A stretch of 64,000 nucleotides of DNA from Pseudomonas corrugata. GTDB lineage: Bacteria; Pseudomonadota; Gammaproteobacteria; Pseudomonadales; Pseudomonadaceae. Position 1 is the stretch's first letter; each line of letters begins with the position of its first letter. Below, piece by piece: positions 53,863 to 62,278 of the stretch. The notes beneath the pieces were generated by a model, which was given only the letters and a program-made list of their open reading frames with translations, had not been told where the DNA came from and made no database searches. The stretch covers positions 186,001 through 250,000 of the forward strand of contig NZ_LHVK01000022.1 of assembly GCF_001269905.1 (NCBI RefSeq), read 5' to 3'. A program made the translations under genes and the position numbers.

Positions 53863-55230
53863 ATGAACTCGCCTTCGCAAAAATTGATGGAAAAGCTCTA
53901 TGGCCGGCAATATCACGTTGATAGAGCCGACATAGTCCCTTTGCTGCGTCAATACGCAGAACCACTGCCGGACCTGGACTCACCCAGTTTTGCCGAACTG
54001 TTCGATCGCTACGCCGAAGCGCGCGTGGTGCTGATCGGCGAGGCGAGCCATGGAACCCACGAATTCTATCGAGCCAGGGCAGCGATTACCCAACGGCTGA
54101 TCGAGCGTCACGGGTTCAACATCGTAGCGGTTGAGGCCGATTGGCCGGACGCCGGCCATGTCGACCAGTACGTCCGGGGGCTGGCGCATTCGGCGTGGAA
54201 GCGCCATATCTTCAGCAGGTTCCCCACCTGGATGTGGCGTAACAGCGAAGTGAAAACCTTCACCCATTGGCTTCACGAGCACAATCACCGACTGGCTGCC
54301 GAGCAGCGCGTCGAGTTTCGCGGATTGGACGTCTATAGCTTGCGCAACTCCATTCATGAGGTGCTGAGCTATTTGGAGCGGGTCGACCCGCAGCTGGCCC
54401 ATGAAGCCCGGCGACGCTATGGTTGCTTGACCCCGTGGCAGGATGACCCTGCGCTGTATGGCCATTTTGTCGAGCGCGACGGTGTGATGCCCTGCGAGCA
54501 ACCGGTGGTCGAGCAACTCAACGTCATGCTGGCCGAGCAATTGGCCGGGCTCATTCGCGACGACGAGGCGTTCTTCAACGCAACGCAGAACGCCAGGGTG
54601 GTGGTGGCGGCGGAACAGTATTACCGCGCGGTTTATCGAGGATCGACACTCTCCTGGAACCTGCGGGACCGACACATGTTCGAGACATTGCGTGCATTGC
54701 TCGAACATCGAGGGCCGCACGCCAAGGCAGTGGTTTGGGCACACAATTCCCATATCGGCCACGCAGGCGCCACGGAAATGGGTTGGAAGGGGCAGTTCAA
54801 CATCGGTCAGCTGTGCCGTAGCACCTTTGGGCGCGACGCCGTCCTGATCGGCATGGCCACCGACAGAGGCCAAGTGGCTGCCGCCGATGACTGGGACGGT
54901 GAGATGCGGATCAAGGACATTCGCCCTTCCCGACCGGACAGTTGGGAACATCAGTTCCTCAAAGCTGGGGTTGCGGCGTCCCTGACCGACTGGCGGGATC
55001 CGCAGCGAACAGAGCTGCGACGGGTCTTGTCTCCTCCTTTGCTGGAGCGGGCCATCGGGGTGATTTACCGCCCCGAGAGCGAGCGTTCCAGCCACTACTT
55101 CGAGTCGGTACTGGCCGAACAATTCGATGCCATGATCTGGTTCGAGCAAACCACGCCGGTCACGGCACTGCCCCTGGCGCACAACCAGCCACTGGAACCG
55201 GAAGACGAAACCTATCCGTTTGGCGTATGA
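53863..55230 (+). CDS. Erythromycin esterase-family protein
   Basis: A 455-residue protein of the erythromycin-esterase fold (EreA/EreB, TikI-like superfamily). The catalytic-region motif GEASHGTHEFYRARA holds the Glu and His residues, and VAVEADWPDAGHVDQYV and AKAVVWAHNSHIGHAGATEMG are further blocks. Members of this branch usually sit in stress loci and need not act on macrolides. I chose the ATG at 53863, 9 bases after AGAGGG, over 53854, which is too close to it. Its last 19 bases overlap the end of the convergent hydrolase gene. Confidence 0.88.
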   Translation: MNSPSQKLMEKLYGRQYHVDRADIVPLLRQYAEPLPDLDSPSFAELFDRYAEARVVLIGEASHGTHEFYRARAAITQRLIERHGFNIVAVEADWPDAGHVDQYVRGLAHSAWKRHIFSRFPTWMWRNSEVKTFTHWLHEHNHRLAAEQRVEFRGLDVYSLRNSIHEVLSYLERVDPQLAHEARRRYGCLTPWQDDPALYGHFVERDGVMPCEQPVVEQLNVMLAEQLAGLIRDDEAFFNATQNARVVVAAEQYYRAVYRGSTLSWNLRDRHMFETLRALLEHRGPHAKAVVWAHNSHIGHAGATEMGWKGQFNIGQLCRSTFGRDAVLIGMATDRGQVAAADDWDGEMRIKDIRPSRPDSWEHQFLKAGVAASLTDWRDPQRTELRRVLSPPLLERAIGVIYRPESERSSHYFESVLAEQFDAMIWFEQTTPVTALPLAHNQPLEPEDETYPFGV

Positions 55231-55907
55231 GGAGGTAGGCAGCCTGCGGAGGGGTCGGAAGCCAGCAGGAATTTTTCAAACCAGTCGCCGGCTAGCCTGG
55301 CGACTTCCTCCAGAGTGCCCGGCTCTTCGAAAAGATGCGTGGCACCCGCCACGACTTCCAATGCCTGCTCGCACCGAAGGGCTTGACGACTTTGACAATT
55401 CAAGTCGAACACCCGCCGGTCCTGTGCACCGACAATCTGCAAGGTCGGCGCCTCCACCTTGAGCAACGCCGGCCCCGCCATGTCGGTTCGCCCTCCCCGG
55501 CTGACCACTGCCGCGACCACATTCACCCGCTCGGCCGCCGCCACCAGCGCCGCAGCTGCACCGGTGCTGGCGCCAAAAAGTCCGACCCGCAGCGCATGCA
55601 GTTCAGGGTTGCGGCCGACCCAGTCGATCACATGGATCAGACGCCGGGCCAACAGGGGGATATTGAAGCGCAACTCGCCGGTCAGATTGTCCATGCGTTG
55701 TTCCGACTCCGTGAGCAGATCGAACAACAGCGAACCCAGGCCACGACGGGCCAGGACATCGGCCACGTATTGATTACGCGGGCTGGTACGACCACTGCCA
55801 CTGCCATGTACGAAGATCACCAGGGCGCGGGTGTCCGCCGGCAAACGCAGATCGGCTGATAACTCCACGCCTGGCAGGTCGATGGTTCGAGATCGAGGTT
55901 CAAGCAT
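55212..55907 (-). CDS. Dienelactone hydrolase-type alpha/beta hydrolase
   Basis: A 231-residue alpha/beta hydrolase. The nucleophile elbow is GLFGASTGAAAALVAA (Ser), with Asp in VGAQDRRVFDLN and His in AGATHLFEEPG; the oxyanion region is FVHGSGSGRTSPRN. It is close to hydrolases that in other bacteria are fused to a phosphoribosyltransferase. ATG 55907 overlaps the stop of the phosphoribosyltransferase gene by 8 bases (frame open to 55997), so the two are translationally coupled. The substrate is unknown. Confidence 0.85.
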   Translation of the reverse strand: MLEPRSRTIDLPGVELSADLRLPADTRALVIFVHGSGSGRTSPRNQYVADVLARRGLGSLLFDLLTESEQRMDNLTGELRFNIPLLARRLIHVIDWVGRNPELHALRVGLFGASTGAAAALVAAAERVNVVAAVVSRGGRTDMAGPALLKVEAPTLQIVGAQDRRVFDLNCQSRQALRCEQALEVVAGATHLFEEPGTLEEVARLAGDWFEKFLLASDPSAGCLPPHTPNG

Positions 55908-56604
55908 CAGGAGGCTCCATCGTGCAACCGCTCGCCGCTTCCCGCTGCCAGGCTCGGTGCATGAGATCGATGACTTCGTCGTCCGAGGTCTGGGCAAAAC
56001 TCAAATACCAATAACCGATCGACGTCATCCACTCGGGAATGAGCGGGCAAATCACTTCATTCACTTCGCTGCGCAACGCCTCGACCGTTTCCAGGGGAGC
56101 AACCGGCACCGCGACAACGATGCGCGCCGGGGACTGCACGCGTACCGCATGGACCGCGGCCATCATGGATGAACCGGTTGCCAGGCCGTCGTCGACCAGG
56201 ATCACGACCTGGTCCTTGAGCTGCAACGGCGGGCGATTACCCCGATACACCTGTTCGCGCCGCAATAATTCCTGCGTTTCCCGGGCAACGACGGCATCGA
56301 AACTTGCGCGGTCGATCGGGTGCACCCGCAGCGCCTCGTCGTTGAGGATTTGTATGCCACCACTGGCAATGGCGCCCATGGCAAACTCCGGGTGCGATGG
56401 GACGCCAAGCTTGCGCACCAGCATCAGGTCCAGGCGAACGTTCAGGGCCGTCGCGACTTCATAAGCCACCGGGACGCCACCACGGGGCAAGGCAAGGATG
56501 ATGACGTCAGGTCTGTTGGCATATTTGAACAAGGGCTCGACCAGCCGCCGACCGGCCTCGGTGCGGTTCGGCAAAGTGATTTGCAATGAGGGGCTCTGAA
56601 TCAT
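55900..56604 (-). CDS. Stress-island phosphoribosyltransferase
   Basis: A 234-residue type I phosphoribosyltransferase. The PRPP-binding P-loop is VVILVDDGLATGSSMMAA, and ALPRGGVPVAYEVA is the second typical stretch. It resembles the phosphoribosyltransferase domain fused to dienelactone hydrolase in other bacteria, for example (from memory) mycobacterial Rv0571c. AGGAGG lies 7 bases before ATG 56604; the frame is open to 56682. It sits between the universal stress gene (35 bases upstream) and the hydrolase, with which it overlaps. The base it transfers is unknown. Confidence 0.85.
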   Translation of the reverse strand: MIQSPSLQITLPNRTEAGRRLVEPLFKYANRPDVIILALPRGGVPVAYEVATALNVRLDLMLVRKLGVPSHPEFAMGAIASGGIQILNDEALRVHPIDRASFDAVVARETQELLRREQVYRGNRPPLQLKDQVVILVDDGLATGSSMMAAVHAVRVQSPARIVVAVPVAPLETVEALRSEVNEVICPLIPEWMTSIGYWYLSFAQTSDDEVIDLMHRAWQREAASGCTMEPPDA

Positions 56605-56639
56605 GGGAACCTCCTGAGGCAATGATGCCTGTCGCTTCG

Positions 56640-57551
56640 TTATGGACGTTGCTGGTCGCCCTGGATGGCCAGGACGCTGCAAGTTACCTGGTACAGGGTA
56701 TGTTCGGTCGTGCTGCCCAAAAGCTTGTCCAGGCCATAGGACTGGACCCTGCCCATCACAATCACATCCATATGCTGCTCATCGGCGAACGTGCTCAGCA
56801 CCGCGACAGGATGCCCTTCAATGAAGTGACGTCGGTCAGCAGCCACGCCATGTCGGTCAGCCAGGTCGAAAAAGGACTTTTCATGTTCTTTGCGCAACTG
56901 CTCGTCGAGATCCGAGAGCGCCAGACCGCCGCCGCCCATATCGCCCATGTACACCATCGAAATGTCGCAGGCGTAAAGCAAGTGCAACTCGGCATCGCAT
57001 TGGATGGCGAGTCCGCATGCCTGCTGGATGATCCGCTCATTGAGCTCGTTGTCTTGCGCCAGGGTACTGGACACGTCGACCGCCGCCACGACCTTGCGAG
57101 GCAAGGAATGGTTGCCTTCACCCAGCAGGTACACCGGTACCGGGCAATGGCGCAGCAAGCGCCAGTCCAGGGGGGTGAAAAAGGCCCGTTTGAACGCTGA
57201 CTCGTGCTGCACCTGCTTGATCAGCAGGTCGGGCTGCATCTCGGTGACGTGATCGAGAATGTCTTGCTGCATGTCATCGGCCCAGGTCACCTCCGTGGTC
57301 ACCTCGATACCTCTGTCGCGCAGGTGATTCGTCTGGTTCTTGAGCCAATTGCGATGGTCTTGCAGGTAGCCTTCGCGCGCCAGCTCCCGATCACCCTCTT
57401 CGAGCAGTGACAACAGTTTCCAGGAAGGGATCAAGGCGGCGACGTGCAGGCTCGCACCGCTGGCCTTGGCCAGGGCCGCAGCGTGTCCCAGGGCACGGGA
57501 GTGGCGCAGGGCCGGGTTGATGATCAGCAATAACCGTTGATACTGGCTCAT
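56640..57551 (-). CDS. Universal stress protein with two UspA domains
   Basis: A 303-residue tandem universal stress protein. The first Usp domain spans about 1-145 (YQRLLLIINPALRHSRALGHAAALAKASGASLHVAALI) and the second about 153-300 (KVVAAVDVSSTLAQD to VIVMGRVQSYGLDKLLGSTTEHTLYQVTCSVLAI). The second has the GxxG-like ATP-binding end (MGRVQSYGLDKLLGSTTEH). ATG 57551 has GGAG 7 bases upstream. It leads a stress-protein, phosphoribosyltransferase and hydrolase operon. Tandem Usps are typical of oxygen-limitation and dormancy regulons. Confidence 0.9.
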   Translation of the reverse strand: MSQYQRLLLIINPALRHSRALGHAAALAKASGASLHVAALIPSWKLLSLLEEGDRELAREGYLQDHRNWLKNQTNHLRDRGIEVTTEVTWADDMQQDILDHVTEMQPDLLIKQVQHESAFKRAFFTPLDWRLLRHCPVPVYLLGEGNHSLPRKVVAAVDVSSTLAQDNELNERIIQQACGLAIQCDAELHLLYACDISMVYMGDMGGGGLALSDLDEQLRKEHEKSFFDLADRHGVAADRRHFIEGHPVAVLSTFADEQHMDVIVMGRVQSYGLDKLLGSTTEHTLYQVTCSVLAIQGDQQRP

Positions 57552-57686
57552 GATCGGACTCCATGGAGCTTGCATAGGAACTGGCACGTTTGTCACTGCC
57601 TGTCACTGCGGGCCATTGTCGTATCTGCCGCTGTAACGGACACCTTCGTTGTAGATTCACCATCCTCTGTCAGGGCAACCGTGGCG

Positions 57687-57700
57687 TTGATATATCTCAA
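57687..57700. promoter_or_regulatory. Anr/Fnr-like box upstream of the universal stress operon
   Basis: TTGAT-ATAT-CTCAA matches 9 of 10 bases of TTGAT-N4-ATCAA and is almost fully palindromic. It is 136 bases upstream of the universal stress start. I could not find a good -10 at the class II distance toward that gene. Confidence 0.5.
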
Positions 57701-57794
57701 TAACTTTCGTCGACCAGGCCTTCAACGGCGCATGCGTGTCGGGACGGGGTGACGGTTCGCCCTCGTCAATCACCGGCCTTTGTTTGGACCGCGA

Positions 57795-57835
57795 TTGATC
57801 AATGTCAATCTCGTCAGTGGCAACCGGATTACCTT
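57795..57835 (+). promoter_or_regulatory. Anr/Fnr-like class II promoter for the PyrR-like gene
   Basis: TTGAT-CAAT-GTCAA (57795-57808) matches 9 of 10 consensus bases, and the -10 hexamer TACCTT follows at 57830-57835, 21 bases later, which puts the box near -41.5 of the start at about 57843. The ribosome site and ATG 57874 follow. Confidence 0.6.
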
Positions 57836-57873
57836 GGGTACATAACCCGTGGTTTACGGACAGGAGAAAGTCG

Positions 57874-58440
57874 ATGACGATCCTATTGGCCAGTCAGCGG
57901 GTGCGCCTGTATGACAGCAACGAGCTGGATGACGTGCTGCAGGTAATGGCGCGCAAGGCCGCGAGCCTACTGCCCCCGACCCACGCAGCACTGATTGGTA
58001 TCCAGCGCCGGGGCGAACCACTGGCTCAACGGTTGCGCGAGTACATCGCGCATCGGACCGGCCAGCCGCAATTGCCTCTTTACCCTCTCCAGGTCAAGCG
58101 CTACGCCGACGACCTGCAAGTGCTGCATACCTACACCCAATTGACCGAAAACCCGGCCCTGGGCGGTCTCGACCTGGCCAATACCACATTGCTGGTGGTC
58201 GACGATGTGCTCTTCGAAGGCCATTCGCTCTTGCGTACCTGCGCGTATCTGGCGCAACTGGGGGCTCGTCGCGTCCATACCGCCGTACTGGTGGACCGGC
58301 ATATCTGCCAGCAACCGATTCGGGCCGACATTGTTGGCATACATTTGCAGGTCGCCGCCGATGACATCGTCGAATGCCATGTGCCACCTTTCGAAGAGAC
58401 GTATTGCATTGAGGTGGTGCGCCATGGCGCCGCCCGTTGA
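57874..58440 (+). CDS. PyrR-like phosphoribosyltransferase
   Basis: A 188-residue phosphoribosyltransferase close to PyrR, the RNA-binding pyrimidine regulator with uracil phosphoribosyltransferase activity. The PRPP loop is TTLLVVDDVLFEGHSLLRT, with AALIGIQRRGEPLAQRLREY near the N-terminus. P. aeruginosa-type genomes carry a canonical pyrR elsewhere; this copy in a stress setting is probably a paralogue. Start at 57874 (AGGAG 8 bases upstream), not at the open 57802. Same direction as the PRPP synthetase gene 113 bases downstream. Confidence 0.85.
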   Translation: MTILLASQRVRLYDSNELDDVLQVMARKAASLLPPTHAALIGIQRRGEPLAQRLREYIAHRTGQPQLPLYPLQVKRYADDLQVLHTYTQLTENPALGGLDLANTTLLVVDDVLFEGHSLLRTCAYLAQLGARRVHTAVLVDRHICQQPIRADIVGIHLQVAADDIVECHVPPFEETYCIEVVRHGAAR

Positions 58441-58553
58441 GGATGCGCTCGATCAAGGCCGGTGGGCCATGCAGACTCGCAATGACAAACATGCATAGGG
58501 ATACGTGCCACTGAAATGAGGCGCCATTGCCGGCAGCCTCAGAGGAGTCTTGC

Positions 58554-59519
58554 ATGCTAACCCTGCCCCCCCTTCTTTTTGCCCTGCAAGGTAGCGAGCA
58601 CTATGCCGCTCGCGTGGCTCAACGACTTGGCTGCCCGTTGGCACGCCATGAGGAACGTGACTATGAAGACGGCGAGCACAAGTGTCGGCCGTTGGATCCG
58701 GTAAACGGTCGCGAGGTCGTAGTCTTCCACGCCTTGTACGGCGATGGCCGGGAGAGCGCCAACGATAAGCTGTGTCGCCTGCTGTTTTTTTGCGGCGCCC
58801 TCAAGGATGCCGGCGCGCACCAGGTGCAGGTGGTTTCACCTTATCTCTGCTACGGGCGCAAGGACCGCCGCAGCCAGCCTCAAGACCCGATCATCACCCG
58901 CTACGTGGCGTCGTTTTTTGAGGCCAGTGGCGTGGATCGCCTGCTGACCCTGGACGTGCATAATCCCGCCGCGTTCGATAATGCATTTCGCCTGCCTGCA
59001 TGGAATCTGCAGTGCGCGGAACTGTTCGCAGAGCATTTCGCCACACGAGTCGGCGACGCCGCCGTGGTGGTGATGTCGCCGGACTCAGGAGGGACCAAGC
59101 GCGCCGAACACTTTCGTCAGGCCCTGGAGCGGCAGCTGGGGCGTACGGTCGGCAGCGCATTGATGGAAAAGCACCGTACCCATACCACGCTCACGGGCAG
59201 CCTGCTGATCGGCGATGTTGCCGGCAAGACCGCCATTGTTTTCGATGACCTGATCAGCACCGGGGACACGCTCAAACATGCCGGCCTGGCTTGCCAGAAT
59301 GCCGGCGCCACACGTTTGTTCGCCGCCGCCACCCATGGTTTGTTTACCGCAGGCAGTCACCTGTTCGACCCGCCGATCTTCGAACACATCGCGATTACCG
59401 ACACCGTTGCGCCGTTTCGCCTGCGGCCCGACTGCGTCACACAACACTTGCAAGTGCTCGACAGCACCGGCCTGGTCGCGGCGTTCCTGGCGCAAAATGG
59501 TGCATTTGAACGTCTGTGA
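58554..59519 (+). CDS. Divergent ribose-phosphate pyrophosphokinase
   Basis: A 321-residue PRPP synthetase homologue. Family blocks are present but altered: SPYLCYGRKDRRSQPQDPIITRYVASFFEASGVDRLLTLDVHN, VVMSPDSGGTKRAEHF, and the ribose-phosphate loop VFDDLISTGDTL (canonical DDIIDTGGT). The flexible arginine loop (RKDR) is kept. It probably makes PRPP for the two phosphoribosyltransferases here; it is not the housekeeping prs. AGAGGAG lies 7 bases upstream of ATG 58554. Confidence 0.85.
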   Translation: MLTLPPLLFALQGSEHYAARVAQRLGCPLARHEERDYEDGEHKCRPLDPVNGREVVVFHALYGDGRESANDKLCRLLFFCGALKDAGAHQVQVVSPYLCYGRKDRRSQPQDPIITRYVASFFEASGVDRLLTLDVHNPAAFDNAFRLPAWNLQCAELFAEHFATRVGDAAVVVMSPDSGGTKRAEHFRQALERQLGRTVGSALMEKHRTHTTLTGSLLIGDVAGKTAIVFDDLISTGDTLKHAGLACQNAGATRLFAAATHGLFTAGSHLFDPPIFEHIAITDTVAPFRLRPDCVTQHLQVLDSTGLVAAFLAQNGAFERL

Positions 59520-59604
59520 ACACGTGGATCATTGATGCCCCGCCTGGGGCAGTCTGGCCAGTCGATGTTCATCAGTGCGTTCCTCAAAAACGGTTATGTC
59601 GTAT

Positions 59605-59770
59605 TCACCGCTTGTGGGTCGAAGGCTCAGGTGTGGAGGATCGTCCTGTTTGCTCCAGATAGGTGATGAGCTTGTCCAGGGTATCCACGTGTTGGTAATC
59701 GCTTTCGGGAATTGCCATAGGTCGAATTCGACTCCGAGATTGCCGCACTGGGGGCATATCTGGAGCATGC
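59605..59770 (-). pseudogene. Possible acyl-carrier-protein fragment
   Basis: The reverse strand encodes AIPESDYQHVDTLDKLITYLEQ, which looks like the C-terminal helix region of an acyl carrier protein, and in another frame just upstream LGVEFDL, so a frameshift of 2 bases is suggested. No serine-bearing DSL motif is left. The rest of the 305-base gap 59,520-59,824 holds nothing I can support. Confidence 0.3.
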
Positions 59771-59824
59771 TTTGGATGGTTCAAAAGGATGCCCTGTCCG
59801 GGCCTTGAAATTCCCCCCCCGAAA

Positions 59825-60754
59825 TCACTCTCGTCCAAGCCAAAGAGTGGCCTCTTTCCAAGCTCCGACCGTCACAAGCTCCTCCAGGGTTTCCAGCAGA
59901 ATCTTTTCCCAGCTCAATGCCAGGCGACTGTTCCTGCGCTCCCTGAGCGTGGTCAACGAAACCGTGGAGCGAATACCCGGTCGTTCAATTGCATGGCCCA
60001 CCAGGACTCCCTTGGCGATATCCTCCTGGACAGCGGCATGCGCCAGGATCGAATAGCCCATGCCTTCCGCTACCAGTCGCTTGGTCAGGCTGACGCTGTC
60101 GACATCGAATCCGACATTCAACTGAAAGCCATTTTGCGCTGCAACCTGTTCGATCAGCCGCCGATTGCTGTGGGGCAAGCCTGGAAGGATCAACGGAAAA
60201 TCCGCCAACCCCATGATGCGCACCGACTTCGGTGCCTCCCCAGGCGGCCCGACCAGCACCATGCGTTCACTGAAAATCGGCCTGACGTCAAATGCTTCGA
60301 GCAGCGGCTGGTTATACACCACCGCAACCTGAATCCGCCCGTCCAGCAACCACTCCTGCAGAGAAGTGCTCAAGCCTTCCAGTACATGCAATGAAGCCTT
60401 CGGCCAGCGTTCGTGAAAACGCCGGATCAACTGCGGCCCAACGATGGTACCGATCGCAGGCGGCAACCCGACCGCCAGATGGCCGCGCTCTTCAAACGCA
60501 CTGTTGCGCACATGGTCGGCGGTTTCTTCCATATAGCGCAGCATCACGTCCGCGCGCTCGAGCAAGCGCGCACCGGCAGCGGTGAGTTCCACCCCCCTTC
60601 CATGCCGAATGAACAGTGCCACCTGCAACTGCTCTTCTAACTTGGCGATCTGCCGACTCAGCGCTGGCTGGGCGATGAAGAGCTCTTTCGCCGCGCGACT
60701 GAAACCACCGCACTGAGCCACTTTTACAAAGGAGCGAAGTTCTCGAATGTCCAT
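59825..60754 (-). CDS. LysR-family regulator of the adjacent catabolic operon
   Basis: A 309-residue LysR regulator: HTH LRSFVKVAQCGGFSRAAKELFIAQPALSRQIAKLEEQLQVALFIRHGRG, followed by a complete effector domain. It is divergent from the transporter-led operon at 60920. ATG 60754 fits the family start (MDIRELRSF); ATG 60766 is also open. It probably responds to a pathway intermediate. Confidence 0.9.
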   Translation of the reverse strand: MDIRELRSFVKVAQCGGFSRAAKELFIAQPALSRQIAKLEEQLQVALFIRHGRGVELTAAGARLLERADVMLRYMEETADHVRNSAFEERGHLAVGLPPAIGTIVGPQLIRRFHERWPKASLHVLEGLSTSLQEWLLDGRIQVAVVYNQPLLEAFDVRPIFSERMVLVGPPGEAPKSVRIMGLADFPLILPGLPHSNRRLIEQVAAQNGFQLNVGFDVDSVSLTKRLVAEGMGYSILAHAAVQEDIAKGVLVGHAIERPGIRSTVSLTTLRERRNSRLALSWEKILLETLEELVTVGAWKEATLWLGRE

Positions 60755-60919
60755 CGTACTTACCATGCCGTCAGAGCATAGCTTTGTATCAAAATAAGGT
60801 TTTTGTGCCTAGCGCTGGTTTTTTCTATGCTCAACACAGATAGCTGAAGGCCCAGCTTGACCGTCTAGGGACGTGCTACCACAAGAATAATGATGCCCAC
60901 TATTGGGTCAGGAAATGCC

Positions 60920-62278
60920 ATGAATCAGTTGAAGAAGCTCCACGTACAGGTGCTGATCGCACTTGTTGCAGCCGTCATACTCGGTTTCGCCGCGCCGCAA
61001 TGGGCGGTTGCCATGAAACCCCTCGGACAAGCGTTCATAGCTCTGCTGAAAATGATGCTGGCGCCGATCGTATTCGTCACCCTCGTGCATGGCCTTACCC
61101 ACGTCCAGGACATGCGCAAACTCGGCCGGCTTGGCGTCAAATCGCTCATCTACTTTGAAGTGGTCAGCACAGTCGCCATGTTGATCGGTTTCATTCTGGT
61201 CAACGTGGTGGAGCCCGGCGTGGGCCTGCATGCCACCAGCCTTGAAGAATCCAGCGAAGCGATCAAGGCCACCTCAGCTGCCGGCAGTGTCTCCATGATC
61301 AACTATATGCTGGGGCTGATTCCGCATACGTTGGTCGATGCATTCGCCAAAGGCGACATCATCCAGGTACTGATTATCTCGGTGCTGGCCGGTATCGCAA
61401 TCAACCGAGTGTGCGGCCCGGACTCGGTCGCCGTGAAAGCCATTGGTGAAGCCCAGAGCATCTTGTTCAAGATGCTCAGTTTCATCATGAAACTGGCTCC
61501 GCTGGGCGCATTCGGCGCCATGGCCGCCGCCATCGGCAGCTATGGTGGCGACACCCTCCTCTACCTCTTGAAGCTGATCGCGGTGTACTACGCGGCGTCC
61601 CTGATCTTCGTGTTCGGCATTCTGGGTTCGATCAGTTGGTCCATCGGTTTGCCGTTCGGCAGCGTGCTGCGCTTGATTCGCGATGAAATTCTGCTGGTAT
61701 TCGGCACCGCGTCCGGTGAGGTGGTGTTTCCACGGCTGATCGAAAAACTGCAGCGCAGCGGTTGCGATGAAGTGGTGGTCGGTTTTGTCCTTCCCGCCGG
61801 CTACAGCTTCAACCTCGACGGCACAGCGATCTACATGGCGATCGCCATTGGCTTCATCGCCCAGGCCACCGATACGCCGTTCTCCCTACTGCAGCAATTG
61901 GGCCTTCTGGCCATCCTGAGTATCACCTCCAAAGGCGGCACCACAGTGGCGGGCGGCGCGTTCATCAAATTGGCCGCCACCTTGCAATCGGTCCAAACCC
62001 TGCCGCTGAGCGGCCTCGGGCTTCTGTTTGGCATCGACCGCATCATGGCCACTGCCACCGCCCTGACCAATATCGTCGGCAACACGGTCGCGGTGTTCGC
62101 CATCGCCCGCTGGGAAGGCGCTTTTAACCCTGAAGACTTCGAGCGCGAAACCGGCGGGAAGCCGAGCCGCAGCCTGCTGCGCCCGCCGCAGGAGCCTGAA
62201 TCGGCCGGGCGGCCCATCGAGCCGACGCAGAAACCCCATATTCACAGTCACCGCGCCCCTGACAGGAAAGTTCAATGA
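60920..62278 (+). CDS. DctA-like dicarboxylate:cation symporter
   Basis: A 452-residue member of the DAACS symporter family, with eight helices and two re-entrant loops. Family markers are PAGYSFNLDGTAIYMAIAIGF, ITSKGGTTVAGGAFI (canonical TSKGAAGV-type) and ATALTNIVGN near the end. The N-terminal start is ATG 60920 after AGGAAAT. It probably imports a C4-dicarboxylate or related acid that the following enzymes degrade. Its stop overlaps the next start as ATGA. Confidence 0.92.
   Translation: MNQLKKLHVQVLIALVAAVILGFAAPQWAVAMKPLGQAFIALLKMMLAPIVFVTLVHGLTHVQDMRKLGRLGVKSLIYFEVVSTVAMLIGFILVNVVEPGVGLHATSLEESSEAIKATSAAGSVSMINYMLGLIPHTLVDAFAKGDIIQVLIISVLAGIAINRVCGPDSVAVKAIGEAQSILFKMLSFIMKLAPLGAFGAMAAAIGSYGGDTLLYLLKLIAVYYAASLIFVFGILGSISWSIGLPFGSVLRLIRDEILLVFGTASGEVVFPRLIEKLQRSGCDEVVVGFVLPAGYSFNLDGTAIYMAIAIGFIAQATDTPFSLLQQLGLLAILSITSKGGTTVAGGAFIKLAATLQSVQTLPLSGLGLLFGIDRIMATATALTNIVGNTVAVFAIARWEGAFNPEDFERETGGKPSRSLLRPPQEPESAGRPIEPTQKPHIHSHRAPDRKVQ

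Noticed and set aside
57802..57873. Upstream extension of the PyrR-like gene
   Set aside because: It covers the predicted promoter and has no ribosome site; the ATG at 57874 has AGGAG.
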